This document shows, one piece after another, positions 47,763-56,741 of a stretch of 64,000 nt of DNA; within the stretch, counting starts at the first letter, position 1, and the number at the start of each line of letters is the position of its first letter. Position numbers and translations under genes: made by a program. The DNA is from Pegea sp. RAD2-039 (Eukaryota > Chordata > Thaliacea > Salpida > Salpidae): positions 868,001 through 932,000 of the forward strand of contig JAQGEQ010000161.1 of the NCBI GenBank assembly GCA_034620365.1. The letters run 5' to 3'. The notes under the pieces were generated by a model. That model was not told where the DNA came from, did not search any database, and worked only from the letters and a program-made list of their open reading frames with translations.

Positions 47763-49144
47763 GATAACATTTTATTTCATACTTAGAAAAAAATTACTTT
47801 TCTTGTCAAGTATTTTGTGATTTTTGCAATTTTAATTTTAGTTTTCATAGAATATCCTGTTTTTAAAGCAAAGTTTTTTGATTTAATTTTCAACTAGTCA
47901 CACAAATCTTTTTTATAATGATATCGGCAGCCTTTCTTATGTGTTAAACAATACCCGCTCACATAAGTAAAATACTGATTTCAGAAGAATTCTGAATTGG
48001 TTAAAGATGCGAGTATCTTTGTCATCCAAAGTCCTGCTTTTGTAATCAGTTTAGATGTATGTAGTTGTTTCAATTCAGATCATGAGTCTGCTTTCATGTC
48101 TGGACAGCTAAAAGATCGCCTCTAAGAGACAGAATTAAAATTGCTTACTGCGCTATCTTTAAAATTAAACCACATTCTTTTTACGTAAAATGTATTTGCC
48201 AAAATTCTTTAAACTAAAATTGGTATTTAAAACTAATTTTGCTAATAGGGAATACAAGATATAAACAGCCTTTAAAATTAGAAAGTTAAAAATAAACGAC
48301 ACAAATTCTTTAAAAAATGCAAGTGTAATGAAAGAAATATCATTCGTTTCATTCATCAAATACAGTTTTGTTTTTAACCTGATATTTAGTGACTTTGATA
48401 TCTATTCATTTATTATAAAATTAGACTAGTTCTATGTATACTAACAAAATCTTGCAAATTAGGTTTACATATTAAATAGTGGATGTTGACAGAGTTAACT
48501 AAGCAAATATTTAAAAAATGAGATAAACATCTTAAGAATAATAAAATATAAAACAATATGAGATGCATACAAAAACAACTGAATTTTTAAACTTATATAA
48601 GCAATTTTATAAGTTGACGTGAATATAGGTTTGAAAAATCACGCTGATAGAAAGTTTTTATTAGAAAAAATACCTTAAGTTTTTGTACACATAATATATA
48701 GTGTGTTTAGATGCAATATAACCATATTATAATCGGAAACCAAGAAGTAAGCAAAACATTGATTAGTACTAGACTTTCTTTTACAAAAAAATACAAATTA
48801 AATATAATTATCAGTATGACATTTCTATTCAAAGCTCTTGGTAAAAATCAATATCTATAGCTAAATATACATTTTAGTCAGTCACTAAAGTATAACTTCT
48901 AAAATAAAAAGTTGACACAGTGTCTGTACGTTTTAATTTCAGGTAGTCTTCATTAATTTTTTTGCCAGATGCATGAAACGAAAAACGACAAATAAAAAAT
49001 TACATTCTAAAAATTATAAGAAAATAGTTATTTAAGTTTTACTCTATCTGTTCAGCAGTGAGACGTTAATGTTATCATTGATGTAATTTGTAAATAATTT
49101 TTTGATAAAGTAGTAAGGTTTATATTTTTTGTTTATATATTATA
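47763..49144. other. Intergenic, nothing recognised
   Basis: AT-rich stretch between TPGS2 and the left arm of the inverted repeat. The frame at 48165-48359 (-) has only low-complexity hydrophobic composition. Confidence 0.4.
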
Positions 49145-49154
49145 TTTAACTTAC

Positions 49155-49326
49155 CTTGAAGTACAGGGTCTCTCAAACAGTTCCGTTGCTTTTGAAAATA
49201 CAGAATTCTGATAATATTAAATAACAATAGCAAATTATCCAGTTGAAAATATTTTAAATCTGTTTTTAGACCTCTTTTAAGGCACCTTAAAAACTGGTAA
49301 GTTACTTGTTTCGCGAGATTAATCAT
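49155..49326 (-). pseudogene. Orphan copy of the first exon of the divergent neighbour gene
   Basis: It is the mirror image of 59194-59365, with one noticed change (Arg for Lys in NCLRDPVL). The splice donor GTAAGT is retained, but the arm ends within ten bases of it, so the downstream exons present on the right side are absent. If transcribed, it would read into unrelated DNA and end soon after. Confidence 0.45.
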
Positions 49327-50419
49327 CGTATATTAGACGGATTTTTTCGCTTGTGGAATTTTGTTAATCTGATGACCACTTTCAAGACTAAAATGCAGAT
49401 CTCATTGAAAACAGATTTGGAGGCCCCTGATCAAGTAATTTTTAAAAATTATCAGAAATCATACAACGATATAAACTTAATTTTTTTATTAGAAAAATGA
49501 AGTTAATTACCAAACGCGCGGAAGATTGGGAAGTCATTTTGGTCAAATATCATCTATCTACTAAAATTCAACTTTTGATTGCATCAAACGTGAATTCTTT
49601 TTTAAGATATTTTTATATAACAGTTAGGCTTATTTTTCGATTATTTTATTTTTGAATTTATTGCTTACAATTTCTTTTAAATTACAAATTGTTACTTTAA
49701 AAATATTGCCTATTATTATACTTCTATAATATTTTATTTTAGTAAACCATAAAGAATATTTGATTATTTTGTATTTATAGATCAATCTTTTTATATAAAA
49801 ATTTTATTTATTTTTTTAAATTTACAAACTTTTCATAGAAAACTTAAATAATTCTTTTACAATGAAGTTAAGAACTTAAGATTAAATATTATAAAAGAAT
49901 TATTATTGAGAAAGACTAAATTTAAACCTTTAAGCAAAATATAGTTTGATAATAATTATTTAAAAATTAAATAATTCTTTGAAATATTATCTGATATTTA
50001 TATTGTTCTACAATTTATTTATTAATTTTTTCAGATAACTTATTGCTTATAATTTGTATATCTATCTGTTTCTAATTCTTAAAATGTGTTTTTAATATTT
50101 CTGATGAGCAAATTTAGTAAATATCTTGTTTCAAATAATTGTAATAATGAATGCTTGAAACTATAAAGAATTTTAAGAATTCATTTTAGAATTATATATT
50201 TATTATTGAGTTTTTATTAAATTAAATTTGATAAATAGTTTGTATGAATTTTGTTCATTAAAACTTAGTGTTTGTTTTTGTCATTTATATAATTCAGAAA
50301 ATTTTTTCAATATAAATATAACTTTATTCTTTAAGTTAAAAAACTAATAAATTAACCAAATTTATTAACTTATATTTCAGGAGTTTTTTTAGACTTGGTG
50401 ACAACTTTGGTTGATTTAA

Positions 50420-51571
50420 ATGGCAAGTGATGATCAAAGTAAGATTCAGCAGTATGCTGGTGTTATCATGACACTAGAAAATTGTCTTCTAACTGAAGAA
50501 GAAGTAAAAAATTCTCCATCACAAAAAGAAGGTTTAACAGCTGAACAGGAAGCAACTCTTCGTCATCTTGGCTGTGAATTCATTCAAATATCTGGAATTA
50601 CTTTACGTGTTCCTCAATTTGCTGTTGCTTGTGCTCAAGTGATGTTTCAACGATTCTATTGTATCAAATCTTTTATCAAAAATAAAATGGAAGAAGTAGC
50701 TATGGCTTGTATTTGGCTGGCTTCCAAAGTTGAAGAAGCTCCTAGAAGACTTCGTGATGTTATTAATGTCTTTCATTTGATAAAACAAAAGTTAGATGAC
50801 CCAAAATGTACTCCTGGTGTAAAGCAGTTAGATGGAGCGTACATAGCTTTAAAACAAAGAGTTATAAAATATGAACGACGGTTATTAAAGGAATTGGGTT
50901 TTTGTGTTCACTTTAAACATCCCCATAAAGTCATTATAGTTTTCCTACAAGTGTTAGGATTAGAGAGCAATGTTGATTTGGTGCAGACATCATGGAATTA
51001 TATGAACGATTCAATGAGAACTACTTTATTTGTTCAATATTCACCTGAAACTATTGCTTGTGCTTGCATTTGTCTTGCTGCTAGAGTTTTACAAGTACCC
51101 ACTCCTAACAATCCACCTTGGTTTGAAGCTTTTGATGCTACACAAGAAGATATTGTCGCTATTGCTCACTCGTTGATGCATATTTATCATCATAGAAAAC
51201 ATATAACACCTAAAATGGCCACTGAAATAGTGGACAAATTTAAGGAAGAACATGAAGCTAAGAATAAACCGAAAGAAGAAGTGATTGAAGGTGGTACAGC
51301 TACATTAGAGTCTTCGGGTGGTAAAGCAAAGGATAATGATGATAAAACAAAAGCTGAAAACGGTGTTAAGGCGACGGCATCAGACAAAGTTGAAGAGGAA
51401 AACGGAACAGATGCAAATAGAGAAGAAGTTGAAGATAAGTATAGACATGAACATAAGAAAAGAGATCATCATCGGAGAGAACGTAGTCATCGTCGGAGCA
51501 GAGAGAGAGGAAAACATAAGCATAGCCACCGTAGAAGTCATAAGAGTGATCGTGACAGAAAACGAAGATGA
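50420..51571 (+). CDS. CCNL: Cyclin L, left copy
   Basis: Cyclin L partners CDK11 (and CDK12/13 in some reports) and works in pre-mRNA splicing and transcription in nuclear speckles. The single-exon CDS encodes 383 aa. The first cyclin box lies at about 50-150 (LRVPQFAVACAQVMFQRFYC; MACIWLASKVEEAPRRLRDV) and the second at about 165-270 (HPHKVIIVFLQVLGLE; YSPETIACACICLAARVLQV). The C-terminus is an Arg/Ser/His-rich tail (RRERSHRRSRERGKHKHSHR), the RS domain, shorter than in human CCNL1 (about 526 aa). A TATATTTCAG acceptor-like site ends at 50380, 39 nt before the ATG. An identical protein is encoded on the other strand at 56949-58100. Confidence 0.95.
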   Translation: MASDDQSKIQQYAGVIMTLENCLLTEEEVKNSPSQKEGLTAEQEATLRHLGCEFIQISGITLRVPQFAVACAQVMFQRFYCIKSFIKNKMEEVAMACIWLASKVEEAPRRLRDVINVFHLIKQKLDDPKCTPGVKQLDGAYIALKQRVIKYERRLLKELGFCVHFKHPHKVIIVFLQVLGLESNVDLVQTSWNYMNDSMRTTLFVQYSPETIACACICLAARVLQVPTPNNPPWFEAFDATQEDIVAIAHSLMHIYHHRKHITPKMATEIVDKFKEEHEAKNKPKEEVIEGGTATLESSGGKAKDNDDKTKAENGVKATASDKVEEENGTDANREEVEDKYRHEHKKRDHHRRERSHRRSRERGKHKHSHRRSHKSDRDRKRR

Positions 51572-51784
51572 TAGAAGAACTAATCTTGACAATTATCTCG
51601 TTGCCATTTATATTTTTATTAATAACGGAGTTTTTTGAAAATTTGTGAAAAGTTTTCTTCAGCCTTTGCTATCTATTTGTAAATTGAAGTTTTTGATACT
51701 TGCGTTTTCAACTAATAAATATTTTTTTCTGACGGAGTTATTTATCTTGATGAGACTTGCTGTAGATGTTTGCTCAATTTATTC

Positions 51785-51952
51785 CACTCATACTTGAAGG
51801 AAGGTGCCTGAAGAGAGCACCTCTCGCTAACACACATTCTCACAAACAATATCTATTAAGTTAAAAATATAGAAAGCAAAAGATGTAACACATGGCATTT
51901 CAGTACTCCTCAAAACATATAACAGTGAACAATTACATAGAAGGGAAAAATT
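51785..51952 (-). mobile_element. LINE family A 3' end in the left arm
   Basis: It carries the family A end motif (GGTGCCTGAAGAGAGCACCT) and the following A-rich block. It abuts the cyclin L 3' flank and is shared with the right arm, where the same junction leads into a much longer LINE copy. The left copy breaks off at about 51952 and a second LINE end follows at once. Confidence 0.75.
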
Positions 51953-51954
51953 AA

Positions 51955-52170
51955 CAGGAGGGTACCTAAAAACAGTATCTCTTGCTAACAAACATCAGAA
52001 ATAATAATATATACAATAATACCTATTACATATAATCACTTAAAAATATATAGAAAGAAAAAGTTGTAACACATGGCATTTCAGAAGTCAATATAAGAAT
52101 GAATTATTTCATAGAATGTTAATAATGTAGGAAAGAGTCACATTTTATAATTACATTTTGGCAACGTTAA
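51955..52170 (-). mobile_element. Second LINE family A 3' end, diverged
   Basis: It begins again with the end motif (AGGAGGGTACCTAAAAACAG) and continues through AAGTTGTAACACATGGCATT, AATTATTTCATAGAATG and TTAATAATGTAGGAAAGAG in the order seen in the other copies. It is more diverged than the neighbouring copy and is not part of the inverted repeat. Confidence 0.65.
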
Positions 52171-52889
52171 AAAAGCCAATTAATAATAAGTTTATACTAT
52201 ATAGTAAAACATACTTTCTTATTATATGAATAAGTTAAGTAGTGTTTTTTTACAGGCTTGAGCATATTTTTTTGTTTTTTCTTAAGGATGATTAATGCTA
52301 AGCCTACGTGTTTTTGCTGAGTCAAAAAGTTTTTTGACCAAATTGTCTATCTTACATTATGCACAGAAATAAATACTAAAAATTAATATTTATAAAAGTT
52401 ATTTTTAATTTAGAAAACTTTACATATCTCTTGTTAATCTGTTTTCTGGCTATAGCTAAGAAACAATAATCTTATTTTTCAAAGGTTTTATTTGATTTAA
52501 ATTTCTAGTTATTGACTTATTTCACTTTTGTTATTATAAATTGCAAAGTTGTTTATTTTTAAGTATTTATCATCTGAATATTTTCTTTATCTAAACTCCT
52601 ATAAATCTATAAAAATTAATTTTTAAGCTTAATAATTCAAGTTTAAACATAAATAACTTTGAATGATTTTTAAGATCATTAAAATAAGATATTTTATATA
52701 TTCAGTTAACTCAGTATTAAGGATTTTCTAAAAATATTGCGTTTAATTTTTATTATAATAAAGTATTACAAATTCTCTTTTCCTAATTATGATATCTGCT
52801 AATTAATTACTTAATAAATAAGACATTTATTTTTGTTTCAGCTTTTCTTATTAATGTAATTGTTGCTTAAATTTATTAGTGTTTTTCAG
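52171..52889. other. Upstream region of UBE2J1
   Basis: Very AT-rich with no further gene or repeat recognised. It should include the UBE2J1 promoter. Confidence 0.4.
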
Positions 52890-52929
52890 ACAAATCTTAA
52901 TAATCTTTTGCTTAAATTATTCAAACAAA

Positions 52930-55077
52930 ATGAACCAATCATATAATCTAAGAAGCCCAGGTAAGTTAATTTTTTTACTAATTGTAATTTTAACTTATTT
53001 CAAACTATCTTATTGTAGCTGTCAAAAGAATAATGAAAGAAGCCCAAGAACTTTGTAAACCAACTTATGAATATGCTGCTAAACCTCTTGAAGACAACCT
53101 GTTTGAATGGCATTTTACATTTAGAGGACCGGAAAGCTCAGAATTTGAGGGTGGAATCTATCATGGGAGGATCATTCTTCCTCCTGAGTACCCTATGAAA
53201 CCTCCTAGTATTATCCTGTTGAATGTAAGTTTATTTTTTTTCTTTTATTCCATATAACTTGTGGTTTCATCACTTTTTATTTACATAGATCTGTCTATGT
53301 GTCATCCTTCTAACTGTTGTTATTATTCATTTTTGATTGCTATCGTCTATTTATGAAGCTCTATAAAAGCCTGATCATTTCTAGCTTTAGTGATACTGAG
53401 TCTAAAAATATTGATATCTAATATATAAAATATCTAATTATTCTTTAAATAACATTTATTGAGCAATTTTTTTTTCATACTAAATTTATTTTTTACATTC
53501 AAAATAAATCTTATTATTATATTATTTTGTTTATTTATTTCACGCATGGATGCCAACACAATAATTGCAGAGAAATAATAAAAGGTCTTATTTACCACAG
53601 CTTAACATATATAAGTATAAAACTGTTAAGACACATAATAAGTGGAAAAAATGGTTACATCTTATATGGATTACTCAAGTCATATTTTTTAAACTTAAAT
53701 TTAAGAGGTGGCTGGATTTGCTTTTAAACATACTTTTTAAACTTAAATTGTTACCTTTGAACTGTTTTACAATGTTTTTTTTTCTGTTTCGCCTTGTATT
53801 TCAGTTCATTCTTTTTGATATATACATTTATGTTACAGTTAGATATAAGTGTATATAAAAATTTCTATAAATTTCTTATCATTTGTGTTTATATCATTTG
53901 AACTGTTGATTACAATTTCTGTCGTTTTTTCTTAAAATAAATTATAAATTTTATTTTCTGGTGAGCTTTTAACTAATTATTTGAAGTTTACTTGTTTTTG
54001 CATCTTTTTTTAACGTTTCATTCTTAGCCAAATGGCAGATTTGAACTGCATAAGAAGATTTGTCTCAGCATATCAGGGTATCATCCAGAAACATGGCAAC
54101 CAAGTTGGAGTAGTCAGTAATATTTTTGTTTTAATTTTGTTAACAACTGTTTAATGGCTGTTAATGACTTTTCTGATTATCTGCAATTTTTTATTGAAGC
54201 ATTCTAAAACTCAAATAGAAATTTTAACTAAAATTTGCTTATAGTTAGAACAGCTATTCTTGCCATAATTGGATTCATGACTACGAAGGGTGAAGGCTCA
54301 ATTGGTGCTCTGGATTATCCTGCTGAAGAAAGAAAAATTCTTGCTAAAAAGTAAACTTTTGAAACTATTCAAACAAATTAATATTAAGAGTTTGAATTTG
54401 ATATTTTGACTCAAAACAGCTAATTATTGAGAAGAGGAATTACTTAAAACAACTTGAAATAAATATTCGATTTTGCTTAAATAAAATAGTTTTCATCTTG
54501 AGGCTTCACAGCAAATAAGTTTAAATAACCTTTTAGCCTATTTGTGGTTTACTTGTGAACGAGCCAAATGTTGTTTTTAAAACTTTATATTTATTTCAGA
54601 TCTGTAAAATTTTGTTGCACAGCTTGTGGAAATATCAACGATTTAATTTTAAGTGAAAAATCCCCAAATAGTGAACAACAAAACCCTGAAGACTCTTCTG
54701 ACCTACAAAAGACCCAAGATTTAGTCAGTCAAATAAAATTTGTAAAAGAAACACCAAAAAAAGAAACTGCTAAACCAACCCAACCTAAGACACCAATCAC
54801 AGAAGCTTCAGGAAGTGATGAGCAAAAAGCTAAGCCTGAAAAAGATTGTGAAGATCTCAAAGTAGATGACAAACCTCTTTTAAAACCTGCAGAAACTTCT
54901 GCACCAACCACCTCAACACCACCACTACCATCTGACGCTGGTGTGTTGGTGAGACGCGGTTACTCATCAGATACTGTTATGGATCTTTTAACTCATTCTA
55001 TAGTTGTCGTTCTTGCTATCTTAATTGGGTTGCTCTTATTTCGTCGATTAGGAATGATCTTTGAAAATACAAAGTAA
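52930..55077 (+). CDS. UBE2J1: Ubiquitin-conjugating enzyme E2 J1 (Ubc6 type, ER membrane)
   Basis: A tail-anchored E2 that works with ER ligases in ER-associated degradation. Five exons join in frame to 301 aa: 52930-52960, 53019-53224, 54028-54112, 54245-54350 and 54600-55077. The UBC domain shows WHFTFRGPESSEFEGGIYHG, ILPPEYPMKPPSIILLNPNG and FELHKKICLSISGYHPETWQ, with catalytic Cys91 in KICLSIS, then PSWSIRTAILAIIGFMTTKG. The family's SLDY-type loop reads GALDYPAEER. A short FCCTACG segment follows, then a Lys/Pro/Ser/Thr-rich linker and a C-terminal membrane helix (THSIVVVLAILIGLLLF) ending in RRLGMIFENTK. A TTTTTCAG acceptor-like site lies 40 nt before the ATG. The gene lies in the spacer between two inverted cyclin L copies. 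Confidence 0.94.
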
Positions 55078-55433
55078 ATTACTTCAAAACAACTTGTAGA
55101 TATTTATGCTTTCAATATTTGCTTTTTCTTATACAGTTTGAACTTTGTTTTTGTGCAGGCAGAGTTGCTACTGTATCTTACTTTCTTGCCTTTGTAGTAT
55201 AAATAACAAGACTTGACTAGCAACAGACATGCAGCTTTTACCACAAAACTCTTTGTCAAATACAACATATTATCTATTTTTGCTTTTAGCTTAGAGCAAT
55301 TTTGTGATATAGCAATTAATCTAATAAAATAGCCAACAGATACTAAATTTTCATCTATAAATGCATCTTAACAAAGTTTATTTACCTGAAAATCATATCA
55401 GACAGAAAAGGTTAAAAATTATTTTGAAAAATT
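55078..55433. other. 3' flank of UBE2J1
   Basis: AT-rich. It presumably includes the 3' UTR. No other feature was recognised. Confidence 0.35.
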
Positions 55434-55738
55434 GTTTTGTCAAAAAGTTTAATGATAAGAAATACTACTTTGCAAAAAGCAGTGATCAATACTTCTATAG
55501 GCGTATCTTTTAAATTTAATGATTATAAAAATATTAATCTGTACTAAAAATTGATAAGCTTGTTGCAAGTAAATTTTGTTGTGAAATAGAATGTTAAAAA
55601 AACAAAAAGAGTTAAACAATAAAATACTGGTATATAAAATGATTCACTTAAATACTATTACAACTTTCTTTAAATGACTGGGTTAAAAGCACACAATATT
55701 CTAATTTATTCGAAAACAATTTTTACAATTCATTTTTT
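55434..55738. repeat. Duplicated segment, uninterrupted copy (partner 44354-45398)
   Basis: It is contiguous here, whereas the partner is split by a LINE. Well-conserved stretches include GTTTTGTCAAAAAGTTTAAT, TTAATGATTATAAAAATATT and TGATTCACTTAAATA (partner TTATTCACTTAAATA). It lies about 40 bp before the LINE that ends in the right arm. Confidence 0.65.
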
Positions 55739-55779
55739 TATAATATTCATATTCTATGAAATTATTCCTTCTTATATTG

Positions 55780-56741
55780 TCTAGGGACTATCTCGCAGTA
55801 GATGATGTCAGTGAGTTATCTTGGCATCAGATGATATCAAGCTATTATCCTGTAATCCTTCAAACTGCACTATAACGTTTTCTCATAAACCAGTTGCAAA
55901 TTCCTTGAACCAATATTCCATCAATAGATTTATTATTCAACGAGTATCTTCGGTCCTAGACCTTGGGATTACCCTACTATCTGACTTTAAACGACACAAT
56001 AATGTTTCCAAAATCTTTGGAAACCTTCTCTTCCTTATTATAAAGACCTTTAATTCTAAGGACCCATGCTTTTTTATCAATCTTTTCAAATTGTACGTGC
56101 GTCCATATCTTGAATACAATGTTAGTGCATGGGTACCATATGAAGTTGGTGATATCAAAAAAATCGAGTCTGTTTAGGCAGCATTTATGAGATTAGTATG
56201 CAGGAAACTTAATATTAAATATGGTAGTTATAAACATCGTCTCAGCTTCTTCAATTTAGATACTTTGGAAATTCGACGGATTAAATACGACTTAATTCTT
56301 ATCTTTAAAATTATCCATAATTTAATTAACATTAAGTTTGATGATTTCTTTTCCATTAGTCCTTCCCTCCAGTTATATCAGTTCAGACGGCACACATTAC
56401 ATCTTAATAAGCCTATATCACCTAGTACATTGGACAGATTAAATTTTTTCTCATACTGCACAATTTATTACATGGAATAAGCTCCCATCACACATTGTCA
56501 AGTCAGAATCACTCGTGTTTCCCAAGCAGAAGTTGAACCGTTTCAATATTGCCATTTCTAAACTACAAATTTTTCCTTTCTATGTAATTGTTCACTGTTA
56601 TATGTTTTGAGTGCTATCGAAATGCCATGTGTTACATCTTTTGCTTTCTATATTTTTAACTTAATAGATATTGTTTGTGAGAATGGGTGTTAGCGAGAGG
56701 TGCTCTCTTCAGGCACCTTCCTTCAAGTATGAGTGGAATAA
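55780..56741 (+). mobile_element. LINE family A copy reaching into the right arm
   Basis: It is 5'-truncated near the YADD region (GATGATATCAAGCTATTATC). It then codes FIIQRVSSVLDLGITLLSDF, LFLIIKTFNSKDPCFFINLF, KLYVRPYLEYNVSAWVPYEV and, after a stop, RLVCRKLNIKYGSYKHRLSF: the C-terminal LINE ORF2 region with fewer disruptions than the 17 kb copy. The 3' end (TGCTCTCTTCAGGCACCTTC) joins the cyclin L 3' flank at about 56741. The last 170 bp are shared with the left arm. Confidence 0.82.

Larger units (their letters stand above)
49145..51952 (+). repeat. Left arm of a large inverted repeat
   Basis: Every position x here pairs with 108520 minus x in 56568-59375 on the opposite strand, without indels. 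Outside the terminal LINE part I noticed only two substitutions (49172 and 49747), although I did not compare every base. The arm holds an orphan first exon (49155-49326, minus), an AT-rich upstream region, the cyclin L CDS and 3' UTR, and the last part of a LINE 3' end. Identity drops inside the LINE from about 51898 and ends by 51952. Confidence 0.93.

Noticed and set aside
53527..53858. Open frames in UBE2J1 intron 2
   Set aside because: They are low-complexity hydrophobic or Lys-rich translations of intron DNA. The flanking exons splice across them in frame.
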